Positions 24,120 to 35,383 of a stretch of DNA of 64,000 nucleotides are shown here, in pieces. Position 1 is the first letter of the stretch. Every line of letters starts with the position of its first letter. The notes under the pieces are model-generated. The model made no database searches and was not told the DNA's origin. It was given only the letters and a program-made list of their open reading frames with translations. The translations under genes and the position numbers were made by a program. The DNA comes from Torymus aiolomorphi. Its lineage: Eukaryota > Arthropoda > Insecta > Hymenoptera > Torymidae. The stretch is taken from NCBI GenBank assembly GCA_036365515.1, contig CM070874.1, positions 246,768,930 to 246,832,929 of the forward strand, in the 5' to 3' direction.

Positions 24120-25261
24120 GTAAGGCAGATCGCCCATATATTCCTGAGTCCCTTCGTGAAACGGTGTTTAACATCTTTCATAAGCCTGCTCACCCAGGCC
24201 CCAAAGTCACCGATTGACTCATTCGACAGCGTTATGTATGGCCCAATATGCACCGTGACATCCCGCGCATGTGTAAAAACTGTTTGGACTGCCAACAGTC
24301 AAAAGTCTCTCGCCATGTAAAACTTGTACCTGATAAATTCGTCGCACGCGATGGTCGATTCGACCATGTACATATTGATCTAGTCGGTCCTCTCCCTAAT
24401 CGAAATGGTTTCGAGTACGTGCTCACCATGATCGACCGCTTTTCGCGTTGGATTGAGGCGGTTCCGTTACGTGAAATGTCGGCGCAAACGGTCGCCAGGG
24501 CATTTTACGACACCTGGGTCTCTCGTTATGGTGCGCCAAAGGTCATCACTTCCGATCAGGGTTCGCAGTTTGAATCGCGCTTATTTACGGCCCTTTTGTC
24601 CCTAATAGGTTGCGAGCGTATCCGCACTACCGCGTATCACCCTGCGGCGAATGGCCTTATCGAGCGTTGGCACCGTACCTTTAAAGCGGCGATCATATGT
24701 CATGTGGACAAGGACTGGACCCGTACGCTTAGTACAGTATTATTAGGATTACGTTGTCATCTCCGTCAGGACACGAATGCGTCTCCTGCGGAATTTGTAT
24801 TTGGCACTACCTTATGTCTTCCAGGTGAGTTTTTCCTCCCTGAAGACTTTACGCCTGATCCAAATTTTTTTATCGAAGAATTCCGCGAATATATGCGTGA
24901 AGTTCGTCCAGTCCCTGTCGCACATAATTATAAGAAACGTGCCTTTTGTTTTAAGGACTTATATACCTGTACACATGTATTTATGCGCAACATGGCCAAA
25001 AAATCATTAGAAAGGCCATACACCGGCCCATACAAAGTATTAAAGCGTCCCTCTGATCGCGTTTTTGATATAGAAATTAATGGCGCGGCGCGCAGCGTGT
25101 CTGTCGAACTTTTAAAGCCCGCGTATATGATCTCCGACAGCCTTCCCGATGTGCCTTCCGGTGGTGATTTAAAAGGCAATCAGCCCACCACTGTTGACCG
25201 ACCAGTATTAAAAACCTATGCTAGGAAGAAAGTATCTTTTGCTCCTGCGACCAAAGCCTGA
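24120..25261 (+). pseudogene. Gypsy integrase (N-terminal stop)
   Basis: The zinc-binding part starts near 24140 (HKPAHPGPKVTD, then a TGA stop at about 24217, then LIRQRYVWPNMHRDIPRMC and CLDCQQSK), giving an HHCC finger. The core follows with catalytic residues in HIDLVGP, TSDQGSQF and NGLIERWH (a DDE triad). A GPY-type module (YTGPYKVLKRPSDRV) lies near residue 260 of the open frame that starts at 24248. One stop in the finger and the loss of everything upstream mean it cannot be made as a normal Pol product. The 337-codon core frame is otherwise open, so the insertion looks young. Confidence 0.85.
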
Positions 25262-25388
25262 TGCATCTGTGATCAGCAGCGATACTCTAAGTCTGTAAGT
25301 GCTATCGAGCACGTTAGGTTTATATATACATGTATTTATATTTATTTATTTATTATTTATGTATTGCGTTGGCACTTGGGGGGGAGTG

Positions 25389-25642
25389 TGTAGGGACTGC
25401 GATCTTCCCTCTCACTCTAATTGCGAGAGTGGAGGAAGCCGCCATGTCGTGCTCTGCGTAAAGCCGCCTGCGAGCGGCAGTCGTTGCTCGAGTCTACGAG
25501 CGTGCAGACGTCCGTCCGCTGTACCTCTCCTCAGTACATTAATAAAGCCTCCTTGTTACTGTTGACTCCTCGACTCATTATTCTCTCTCCTCTCCCCTTC
25601 CTTTCCTGGAACTAGGAGAGCCGTGAGGCTAGGATCCCCACA
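25389..25642 (+). repeat. Gypsy 3' LTR (full length)
   Basis: 254 bp, TGTAGGGACTGC to GATCCCCACA, with a polyadenylation-like AATAAAG near 25542. It is followed by AGAT. Confidence 0.9.
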
Positions 25643-25730
25643 AGATTCTGCATCGACGCGCCATCACGCGTTCGCGCGCATGAGTTACTTCAACTACGGC
25701 TTATCCGCGACGTCGGTACGGCAGGCCGTG

Positions 25731-25733
<3 letters not shown>

Positions 25734-25814
<81 letters not shown>
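25734..25814. repeat. (AT)n microsatellite, right part
   Basis: Continuation of the AT tract interrupted by the element at 22237-25733. Confidence 0.95.
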
Positions 25815-25818
<4 letters not shown>

Positions 25819-26199
25819 TAGACTATAGGTCGCGCTGCATAAACCCCTATATTTAGAAATATTATGAAGCCCGGGCTGCATAATCAAAATCGGGCTCGAT
25901 AAACCCCTATATATAGAAAAACGAGCTTTATAAACCCCTTTGGAGAAATATATATATATATATAAGATCATTACTGCTCAAAAATTTTTATTTTTTAGGG
26001 GTGAATCAAAAAACAATTTTTTAACTTTAATACCCCTTTAATCAGGAAAACTCGGATATCCATGCAATCATCAAATACATTAGGGGTATACCCAAAATTG
26101 TAGATTTAAAAACCAGTAATTCTAACAACTCTCCAAAAAACTCACACTCTCTTCAACAGTAAAACAATTTAGTCATATATTATCAGGACGCTCTTGGCC
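25815..26199. other. AT-rich sequence with short repeats
   Basis: A phrase like ATAAACCCCTATAT occurs three times between 25838 and 25945. No gene seen. Confidence 0.5.
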
Positions 26200-29000
26200 T
26201 TCGTACTCGTTACTCTCGTTAAACCTTCATGGTATGGTGCAAAGCCCGGATGTTATCGTCCTCACCGAAACCAATCTCTCTCTGGACTTCGATGATGCAG
26301 AACTTGGTCTGTCTAATTTCAATATATATAGGCAAGACCGTAATATCCATTAAATAAAGGGATTGTCTCTTTGCCCGTAGCTATCAGTCTGCAACTCAGT
26401 AGAATAGAAGTTCATTCATATACACAGTATCTCTTCCAAACTTCTGATTGGCGCTGTGTATCTACCTCCACACTGAACAAAATTTGGCACGCCACCTACT
26501 CTTCAGGAGTACGTACAGCGCCAATTTTAGGCGTTAGTGGCTATACTTTCCATCGGAGTAACTGCTACTCCGAAGAGAGTAACTGCTACCCTCTTAAGAG
26601 TAGGAGCTACACTTTTTCGGTATAGCCACAGCGCCAGCCTGTCGGCATGGCCCCTAATCTCTCGGAAAGCGTGTGTAAAGTACAACAGTTGCGCGTTTTC
26701 GGCGCACAGGTTACACCGAATTGCGGCGCTGCTGCTACTCCGTTTGAAGGTTAGGAGGCGCGCCAAATTTTTTTGAGTGCATGCTCCACCGCTGTTGCCG
26801 ACAACCTACATGCTACTACTATCGAAGAAGTAAATGCCTTTTACCCCGACTACGGTGCTGTCATATTATGCGACTATATTTTACCAGACACAACTTGGTG
26901 CAATTCTGAAGGTCTTACCACTTCATATCTCGACTACATCACGTCTAACCACAAAGACAGTGTCTCGCCCATATGCAACTCCTTCTCTTATTTGAACATG
27001 TAGCAACTCTATTCGGTTCATCAACAAAACGGCTATTGTTTGGACCTACTATTCACATCGATTACGAATTTGGACTTTCCAAAGTACGAAGAACAGCTAG
27101 TGAAGACTTAGATGTTAATAAAGTTAACTATGATCCAATAAACGAATTTCTCGGCAGTGTAAACTGTAATCATATATTCTCGAATTTCGACCTAGAGTCT
27201 AATGTTAAGCTATTTTACGACACCCTCAGTGAACCAGTGAAATGTTTTGTCCCCTCTAAGCTTCTCTCTACTGGCCGCTTCCCGGCATGGTATACGCATG
27301 ATCTTCAAGATTTAATTGTAAAAAAGAAAAATTTCTCATAAACTATGGGAAAGATCTAATAATCTGGTATATTACATAGAGTTTAAACGACTGCGAGCTC
27401 TGTGTATCAAAAAATCGAAATCGTACTATAACACATATAGTACTAACACTGAATTTTAGCTCAGCAAAAATATTAAAGTATTTTCTTCATTTGTTAAACG
27501 TAAAAAATCTAGCTCTGATTTACCTAACAACCTGAGCTTCAATAATTTTAATTCTAAAAATGTGCAAGATATTTCTAATAATTTGGTTTTATACTTTTCG
27601 TCTGTCTATGTAAATATTGATTTGCTCGATGGACATTTCCCATCGAATGAAGCTACTATGTCTGCCTTTTCGATAAACTGCGAAAGTTTGTGAAATTACA
27701 TAAGAAACTTAGATGATAATTCTAACCTCGATCTCATAATATCCCTGCTGCTTTTATTAAGAACTGTGCTGTAAACCTTGTTGAACCTCTGTTGTTTCTC
27801 TTCAATAAGTCTCCGTAGCTCGGTCACCTTCCAATATCCTGGGAAACATCTTTTATACATTCTGCTTTGAAGTCTGGCGGTAAACATTCCGTAACAAATT
27901 ATAGACCGATCTCCATAATTAGTGTTCTCCCGAAACTCTTAGATCATATCGTACAGACATTTTGATTGACAAATACTCGAGTTTAATTCTAGAGCAACAG
28001 TATGGGTTCATCAAAGGTAGATCTACAACTACGAATCTACTCATATATAAATTCTGTAAACGAAGTCGTTAATAATATGCACCAGGTTGATCCCATTTAG
28101 ATGGATTTTTCAAAGGCTTTTGACGTTATTAACCATAAACGGCTCCTTTGGAAACTCTGGAACCTTGGTATCAGAGAATCTGCATATGATTGGCTGAAAT
28201 CATTTTTAATAAACCGATTTCAAATTGTCCGTGTCTCTGGTTGTCAGTCTTCTGCCTTTTCTGTTACTTCTGGAGTACCTCAGGTCCCACCTGGGTCCTA
28301 TTTTATGCATTCTTTTTATCAACGACATATATCTTTTCATTAAGCACGCCCAATTCCTTCTTTAAGCCGATGATTTAAAACTTTTCATGCCTATTAAATC
28401 TCCACTTGACGCCTCCAACCTCCAAAAAGACATTGACTCGGTCTCTCTTTGGTGCGCGCTCAATGATATGCACTGTAATATAAACAAATGTACCTCTATC
28501 TCCTTCGTTAATTCTAATATCTTTAATTTTCTGTATAAAATAAATAACTCTGGAATTCAATCATCAACGTGCATTAAGGTGTTCTTATTCATAATCGGCT
28601 AACATTCGAGCAACACGTAGATTATATTTACAGTATCTGCTAGTAAATCTCTCGGGTTCATTATACGGTCTTCAACAGATTTTAAAAACCCTCAATAACT
28701 AGTTACCCATTTTAAAACCTTAGTTTTACCTACTTTGACCTATGCATCATCAGTTTGGAGACCTCATACTGTAAGCCATGTGAATAGACTTGAACCTATT
28801 CAAAGAAAATTTCTTAGACCTTTATCGTTCAAATCTGTTTCTGGTTATTAGTTTTTTCAATCACAATTACACCCCCATCTCAGTAAAATTTCATATTCCT
28901 ACAATAAATAACGTTTCCACTCATCACCCTTTCACCGAAATCCAACATCATTTTAAGTCTTTTTAAAGGATTTTTAAAGGAAATTTGACAGCTCAAATAA
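26200..29000 (+). pseudogene. Dead LINE (CR1/Jockey group) endonuclease-RT
   Basis: An apurinic-type endonuclease is visible in pieces (PDVIVLTETNLSL near 26247, KLLIGAVYLPPH near 26435, then ILCDYILPDTTW near 26860). A linker with FPAWYTHDLQDLI follows at 27280. RT shows NYRPISII, QQYGFIKGRSTT, MDFSKAFDVINHKRLL, SGVPQ, ADDLKLF and a C-terminal RLEPIQRKFLR near 28780. Stops and frameshifts occur throughout and a MITE lies inside the endonuclease. The motif wording suits the CR1/Jockey group, but the clade is uncertain. Confidence 0.8.
26480..26770. mobile_element. MITE (~290 bp) inside the LINE endonuclease
   Basis: The ends read AAATTTGGCACGCCACCTA and, inverted, AAATTTGGCGCGCCTCCTA. The LINE coding sequence breaks on either side. 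The middle has its own complementary stretches around CTACTCC. The target duplication is not clear. Confidence 0.7.
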
Positions 29001-29249
29001 CTACGTTGAACTGCCTCAACTCTCATTGCCAACCTCTCGCAATGCTCACTCTTGGTTTTTTGTGATAAATTTTTCTATTAAGCGCATATTTTGTGAGACA
29101 AAAATTTATAGATATTCAAAAATGTTGGGCTAAACTAAGACCGTTTCGACGCTTTGCGTATGTCATGATCACTGAGGCACTATAAAAAAACTACATACAG
29201 CGAGGCAGATAGGTAGCTGAGTATATCTGTAGCGTACCTACCTATATAT

Positions 29250-29342
29250 ACCCTAGGTAGGTGGGTGGGTGGGAGGGTGGGTAGGTAGGTAGGTACGCAG
29301 GCAGGCAGGCAGGCAGGCAGGCAGACAGGTAGGTAGGTAGGT
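29250..29342. repeat. Tetranucleotide microsatellite (GGTA/GGTG/GGCA)n
   Basis: Runs of GGTA, GGTG and GGCA with regularly spaced G pairs. It marks the point where the minus-strand gypsy RT stops. Confidence 0.9.
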
Positions 29343-30010
29343 TAAATCTTTCGTTTGCTTCGTCATAGTTTCGCCAAAAATGATTATATCGTCGATGAAT
29401 ACAAAGCATATTTTACCGATGAAATCGCCTAAAACTGTATTTAGAACTCTTTGAAATGTACGCGGTGAATTTCTTAATCCGAAAGGCAATACGTGAAATT
29501 CAAAGCGTTCCAAAGGATTTATGCTAAATGCAGTTTTATGTATATCGCTTGGTTTCATAGGAATTTGGTGAAGACCCAATTTTAAATCTATAACATGGGA
29601 GTAATCTATAATATTTGGGAGTAAATATGGGTCTGGAACTGTTTTTTCGTTAAGTTTTCTATAATCTATTACTAAACACCACCGTTTTTTTCCGTCTGCT
29701 AACTGTTTTTTTGCTACAATCCATGCTGGAGCATTAAAAGCACTTTTAGTTTCGAACTAGGTTATTTGTTATTAATTTTTGAGTTTCCTCTATCGCGATT
29801 TCTTTTAATTTATGGGGTAAAGGAAATTGCTTTACGTATACGGGTTTATCATCTGTTAAATTTATTTCATGTTGCTCTCCATTACATGATCCTAAACTAT
29901 CTCCCTCTAGCCAAAATATATCCTCATTTTTCAATACTAGATCTTCAAATCATTGTTTTACTATTTTCAGGCAAGTTTTGGTAACACATTTTTACTAATA
30001 ATCTTTCTTC
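29343..30010 (-). pseudogene. Gypsy reverse transcriptase (truncated)
   Basis: It encodes HEINLTDDKPVYVKQFPLPH, AKKQLADGKKRWCLVIDYRK, then LGLHQIPMKPSDIHKTAF, VLPFGLRNSPRTFQR and the palm box FIDDIIIFG. The order is that of Ty3/gypsy RT. The frame is broken at about 29745 and a few residues are missing before LKLGLHQ. It ends in the microsatellite before RNase H. Confidence 0.85.
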
Positions 30011-30804
30011 TCTATTATATTCTTTTAAATCTTGTATTGAATCATTTTTTCCTATAAAATTTATTGATCTCAAATTTAAAATTTCATTTTCGTCTATGTT
30101 AAAGTCTTCTGTTATTTGAAAACCTTAAGGTAAATTGTCTATTTCATAAGATATAAAGTTATATTCTTTTTCATTTCCATAGAGTTTATTACATTCTTCT
30201 AAATCTACTTCGATCTTTTTATTCATTATTGTCAAAAATTGTTAATAATCTGTTGATCCGATTTCCTCCAAATCGATTGTTTGGTCATTATTTTCAAAAG
30301 CAATATTAATATTATTTATTAATGACTTAATATTATTTTCGTCATTTTCCAAAATTTTCTCATAATGAAAATTATTTATATTTTCTGGTAGAATTTCATT
30401 TAACATTTTTTTTTTGTAAATCCTTTCCTTCTGCCTGTAATATTGGAATCGTACTTAAAATTTTTGTAACGTCATCATAAAATGTTATTTCTCAATTTAT
30501 ATTTACTTCATTTTTATTGATTAACTCGGGTTCATAAGGTATTACACAAGATGATTTTTCCATTTCATCCTCAATTTGAAAATTTTCAGTTTTTTCGTTT
30601 ACTTGTACTACTTGTTCACAATCCCTATGAATTACGGGTGTTGAATTTTGTTTTTCCTTCGTATTTTCCAACATTTTCTTTAAAAATTCCTTTTGTTCTA
30701 TCGTTACCCTCGATTTAATTTCTTCATCCGTTTCTTATCCGTTTTCAGTTGTTATATTGAGATTATGGTTAAGTTTTTGAGCTGGTCTTCCTTTGATTTT
30801 ATTA
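30011..30804 (-). pseudogene. Gypsy protease-RT linker, degenerate
   Basis: AT-rich coding-like sequence in shifting frames, for example 30674-30492, rich in Glu, Asn and Lys. It has no recognisable domain and connects protease to RT in the same element. Confidence 0.5.
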
Positions 30805-31227
30805 TTATTTATTTGTAAATAGGCCTCGTTTTTGTTCAGTAAGAATTTTAATTCCTAAAATTCCGTCGTAGGGTAGACAAAAATCTTCTGGTGCAACATG
30901 AAAATCAATATTTAGTTCATTGATTTTCATTTTTATTACTCCTAATGTCTGAATAGTTTTATCTGTGATACCGGATAAACGAATTTTTCTATTTTCTAAA
31001 ATTATGTTAGAAGGTATCTGATTTCCTTTGGTAATATTTAATTGAGCTCCACTATCTACGAGTAAATTAGATATTTTATTTGTATAATGATTCTCTATTT
31101 CGATATACTGAAGTGAGTTTTCCAACTTCAGAAAATACATTGCAATCTTGGTCGCCGTTATTCTTTCTTGTATTTTTTCCTTTTCAACACTATTTATTTC
31201 GGGTTCGTTAAAATCAATTGAGTTCAT
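30805..31227 (-). CDS. Gypsy aspartic protease
   Basis: A 140-residue open frame with LLVDSGAQLNI near residue 55, which carries the DSG active-site triad of retroviral-type proteases, and the flap and C-terminal sheet region DGILGIKIL near residue 125. In such elements it cleaves the Gag-Pol polyprotein as a homodimer. It is in the same frame as Gag above, after a stretch of stops at 31228-31461, so it would be made as part of Gag-Pol and not from its own start. Confidence 0.75.
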   Translation of the reverse strand: MNSIDFNEPEINSVEKEKIQERITATKIAMYFLKLENSLQYIEIENHYTNKISNLLVDSGAQLNITKGNQIPSNIILENRKIRLSGITDKTIQTLGVIKMKINELNIDFHVAPEDFCLPYDGILGIKILTEQKRGLFTNK

Positions 31228-31461
31228 TCTGTTAACATTTTTACCTTCCGATTTGTTAGCTGCCTGATATATTTTCCTTCATATTTTCATTAATATCGCT
31301 TAAGTTGTTTGAAATTAATAAATCAATGTCCGTATCTTTCCATTCGTTACGATTTATATTTGCAATATTATCGCCATTAAATGTACTTACTTTAATAGCT
31401 GCGTTATTTTCGAGTGGTTTTTTGTTAATCCTTCTAGTCCACTCATTTTCAGAAGAATTTG

Positions 31462-33745
31462 TTAGTTTCCAGATTTTTGCTGATTAAATACTGATCGCGA
31501 AGTACATTCCTCAGTTGTGTGATTCGTGTTCTTACAAATCTTACAAAATGTATCTAATTTATTTTGTAGCAATTTGATTTCATGGCAATTGTCTATTTGA
31601 TGTCCGTCTTTCTTGCAATAAGAGCATTTACTTTGTGCTGTTAAACTTTTTAATTTTCTACAGTTTTCCAACGTATGCCCGGTGAATTTACAATATTCGC
31701 ATTTTATACTTTGTGTATTAAAGTTTCCTCGATAATTACTATTTGAGTTATTTGAGAATTGATGACTATTTTGATGATTTGTTCGTAAAAATCCGTTTCT
31801 ATTTCTATCTCGATGTTCATAGGCTTTATTTAAAGGGTTATAGTTGTTATTCTGGAACGTATTTTGTTGATTATTACTCATTTTCCTACAAGTTTTCGCT
31901 GAATGTCCTGGCGTGCCGCAAAATTGACAAATTTCTCTATTCTGGGAGTTTTGTTGTCTGTTTTGCATCATTAAAACTTTTACGTTCTCGCAAACCGCGA
32001 TTTCGTGACCTTCATCCGCACATATCGCACACCATATCGTTCTTTTGTTTATCGTGCAGTATTTCATTAAATGCCCGAGGTTGGTGCACCTCTTACACAA
32101 TGCTGACGGGCAATTTTTAGCCGTGTGTGACGCGCTGCCACAGACGTCGCATGCTTCCGTAATTCTTACCGAATTATTGCACGTAAGCGGATCGTGTCCT
32201 CTTTCTTTACATTTCTAACACAGTTCGTATTCTGTAATAGCAGGACATTTTGTAACCTCGTGTCCCATATTTTGGCAGTATTGACAATGATTACTCGACA
32301 TCTTATTTAACTTACATGCGTCTATTGAGTGGCCTTCCGTACTACACAATTTGCAGATTAATTTTATTACATGCTTAGCTGTTCTGCAATGATATGATAC
32401 ATGCTCCTTACTTTTACAATAGACACATGAAGCTTTCATGCAAAATAATGCTTCGTGATTTATTTCCTTACATAATTGGCAAAAATCTTGTTTAATTTTG
32501 TTTGGAATTGGAGTTTCGAAATTAAATAATATGCTCGTAGTAGCATTCCTTTAGCTATTTTGCTTTTTTAATTTTGATTCTATTTCAATTGCTTTTTTTA
32601 TTGCGTTATCCATGTCTTGGTGTTCTCCCAGTTCGATTCTAATTTCTTGTTTTAATCCTTTTTTAAAACTACTGAGTATGTCGGTTTTTAATCCAGTTTT
32701 ATATTCTGTTAATATTTGTCCTGTTACATTTGGTTCTAATTTTTTTAATTCTATTATTTGCGTACCCAATACTCGTAATTTGTTTGCAAAACATAGTACA
32801 TCATCATTTGATTTTTTAATTTGTTGTGTTAGTTTTCCGTATAATGAATGTATATTATCAGTTGATGGATATATTTTACGTATTGTTTGAATAAAAGTTT
32901 CAATACTTTCAATTTCTACATTTGCTAATGCTTTATAAATTTCTCCATTGAGCTTTATTTTGAAGATCTTTACTAGGTTCGATTCGTCATTATTCGATAT
33001 TATTCTTTTTGCTTGTTTTAATTTTTCTACATATTCCTCGAGTTGGATATTGTTCCCGTCAAAATCCGGTACGAATTTTGCAACTTCTTTAAGTGGTAAT
33101 TTTAATGTTTGGTTTGCCATTTCTGGTTCGAGATTTATTAAATCTTCTTTTATTTGAATTTCTGGTTGTCCGTTATTACTTGTATTATTCTTTCTAGCTA
33201 AAATCAAACTTTGTTCATTAAAAAATCCTTCTATATCCGTGTAGTCGTGTTGCCTTCCGTTTTCTACATATATTGATTCTTCAAAAAATGTTGGGCTCTG
33301 ACTTGGTGTATTCGGTGTATGAAAATTTGTTGGTGATAATATATCCCGTTTTATTTCCGGAATTAAAAGATTGTTTATATTTTTTTCAGGTACATCTTGT
33401 TCTTGTGTGGGATTTGTAATATTCTGATTTTTTTTAAATTAACTGAAGTTTGTGCATTTAGTTCGTTAGGGTCTATTTTTGAAGTTGATGGAATTGAAAC
33501 TCTTTCCGTATTTTCCTCTGTTTTTGAGTCCCATGGTATGTTAACGTAAATATCTGATGAAGTTTTATTTAATTGTGTATTTGGAGGTAATCTTGGTACT
33601 TATGGTCTTCTTTCACAAATGTTCGTTTGTTTATTTATATCATCTACTTGCTTTTTTAGTTCTGGTTTGCGTTGTGTCGTCTGTCTGGTTATAATCCCTT
33701 TGTTTCCCTTTTTTTCCTATGTCTTTCTGATATGACATGACATAT
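31462..33745 (-). pseudogene. Gypsy Gag with twelve CCHC zinc knuckles
   Basis: The N-terminal part (33745-33208) is Asn- and Thr-rich with stops. The capsid-like part (33207-32551) has FVPDFDGNNIQLEEYVEKL and CFANKLRVLG. The nucleocapsid part (about 32490-31495) holds twelve CX2CX4HX4C knuckles in one reading frame, beginning CQLCKEINHEALFC and ending CKICKNTNHTTEEC. One of them (the fifth) is broken by a stop replacing its second residue, and a TAA separates capsid from knuckles. Gag proteins of LTR elements normally have one to three knuckles, and the knuckles bind the element's RNA. An Asn-rich spacer lies between knuckles nine and ten. Confidence 0.85.
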
Positions 33746-34999
33746 TACTCTCTTGCTTATGATATACTTAATATTTCTTTTAAAATACGTTTTTATTATT
33801 AGTTCAACTATTTTTTCTGTATATATTTTGTAATTGTTTATTTCACGATATAATTTAATTATTTATTTGTCACTTTTATAAATCTTTTCCGTTTGCTTAG
33901 TTTTTAGTGTTTTATCTTTTATTGTTTAAAATGTAATGTTTATTTATGCAATTATTATTTAATTGATCAATTTGTTTAATATTATTATTCGTTTTCTTGA
34001 GCTGCGTTGATCGTTATTCGATGTTTATTTTTCGCGTGATGTATTTTCGATTTATGTGATCATTATTCTTAATTTTTGTAATTATAAATTGTTATTATGA
34101 TATTTTGTTTCTATATTGTAGTATTTTCTTTTGGTTTTACTTTTATATCTTTTTACTATTGATTTTTTTTTCAATTTCTTATTTGTATTAGACTGCTATT
34201 ATTTTTCGTGTGATATATCTTGATTTCACTATGTAAATTTATCTTTTCACTTGTTATTTCAGCTATAATTTGTTATATAATTTGTTGTTAATAATTCGAC
34301 GAGCCGTACTCGCTTATCTTCCGAAGTTTAGCCGATTCATGTTACAATGATCCCCCCAACTTCTTACTGCAAAGCAAGAAGCTCGGACTTATTCTATGTT
34401 AGTTGTATTTATATAAGAATATTTTCCTCGTATTTCAAGAGCTTATTTGAAAACGTTTATAGTTTGATTAAACTGATTTCGTTCGATTTGTACCAGAACG
34501 ACTGTTACGTTCCGGAAAATAGTTATTTTATTTTTTGTATTTCAAATAATCTAGTGAACTATAAAATGTTCGATTTGTACCGGAACCACTGTGACGTTCC
34601 GAAAAATAGTTATTTTATTCTTTTATTTTAAACAGTCTAATGAACTAATGTTCGATTCGTACCGGAACCAACGTTAAGTCTTGAGAATCGAGGATATACT
34701 CTTATATTTATTGAATTGATTTTTGTATTTTTTGAATTGATTTTTGTATTGAATTTTTATATTTGAATGATATTTGATTTCTATTACCTTTATTCTGGGC
34801 GTAGGCTCTCGTAAATAATAAACAACCGATTAGTTAGATGCACTATTTATTGGTTAATATAAGTTTTATAAATAAGACTATACGATTTAACAACAACTTA
34901 TTAACTTTGTTAAACAATATATAATTCCGATAACGTATTAAATTGATATAATTGCTTTACTGTTATTGGCTCGTATTGGCCTGTACAAAAATAATCGTT
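33746..34999 (-). other. Presumed 5' LTR and leader of the gypsy element
   Basis: T-rich on the plus strand without genes. By position it should contain the 5' LTR of the minus-strand gypsy. I could not define TG...CA ends or a primer site with confidence. Confidence 0.4.
34481..34700. repeat. Tandem repeat, three units of ~85 bp
   Basis: GTTCGATTTGTACC begins at 34481, 34568 and (as GTTCGATTCGTACC) 34650. Each is followed by GGAACNNCTG-type sequence and the first two by AAAATAGTTATTTTATT. Enhancer-like repeats of this kind are common in LTRs. Confidence 0.75.
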
Positions 35000-35383
35000 T
35001 CTCCTATTGTCGGCTGGAGGGTACGGAGCTCGCGATCTGTGCGCGAATAACTGGTTTGTATGGCGTAAATCACCGTATTTATTAAGCAATTAAATTAGGT
35101 TAAAGATGATTTTGACAATGGATCAAAATCATCTTTTTAAACAAATTTAGTAAACATTTTGACGTAAATCGTCCGATTTGAGAAATGCTGAGTGCACAAA
35201 ATTACAACACGCGTATACCTTCGCGAACTTGGTGGCTCGCTACGTCACGCGGTTGCGTTGTCGAAATGCTGTATCGTTTAAATTCGCAAATACATCATTT
35301 TATAGGTCAGGAAATTACTGATGAGAATATGAATATAGATTTTAATTTTAGAGATACGTCACAGACGTAACACTTACTACAAA
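35000..35383. other. Unassigned; contains a 14-bp hairpin
   Basis: No gene is supported. A perfect 14-bp inverted repeat (AAAGATGATTTTGA, then 7 bp, then its complement) lies at about 35103-35137. Confidence 0.5.

Larger units (their letters stand above)
23543..25646 (+). mobile_element. Internally deleted gypsy retrotransposon with AGAT duplication
   Basis: LTRs lie at 23547-23728 and 25389-25642 and the 4-bp target duplication AGAT flanks both (23543-23546 and 25643-25646). The internal part begins with a primer site and ends with the purine tract GGGGGGGAGTG. Gag, protease, RT and RNase H have been deleted and only integrase remains. The left LTR lacks about 73 bp that the right LTR has. 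The element is inserted in the LTR-like element 22237-25733. Confidence 0.9.
22237..25733. mobile_element. Long LTR-like element inserted in (AT)n, split by a gypsy copy
   Basis: The ends read TGTCACGG and CCGTGACA, an 8-bp inverted repeat with TG...CA termini, and both flanks are (AT)n. Without the nested gypsy the element is about 1.4 kb. Length, TG...CA ends and lack of coding sequence suit a solo LTR, but a non-autonomous DNA element cannot be excluded. The sequence is rich in CG and has no credible ORF; the open frames at 22625-23257 overlap on both strands. Confidence 0.65.
29253..33745 (-). mobile_element. Gypsy retrotransposon with multi-knuckle Gag
   Basis: On the minus strand: Gag (33745-31462), a linker, protease (31227-30805), a degenerate linker and RT (about 30000-29343), ending at a microsatellite in the RT palm. 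RNase H and integrase are missing. Gag and protease share a reading frame. Only a few stops interrupt the coding sequence, so the copy is fairly young apart from its truncation. Confidence 0.85.

Noticed and set aside
22237..25733. Single intact gypsy spanning the whole interval
   Set aside because: The inner LTR pair with its AGAT duplication shows that two separate elements are nested.
26773..27341. Independent host gene
   Set aside because: The fragments are consecutive parts of the dead LINE endonuclease and linker.
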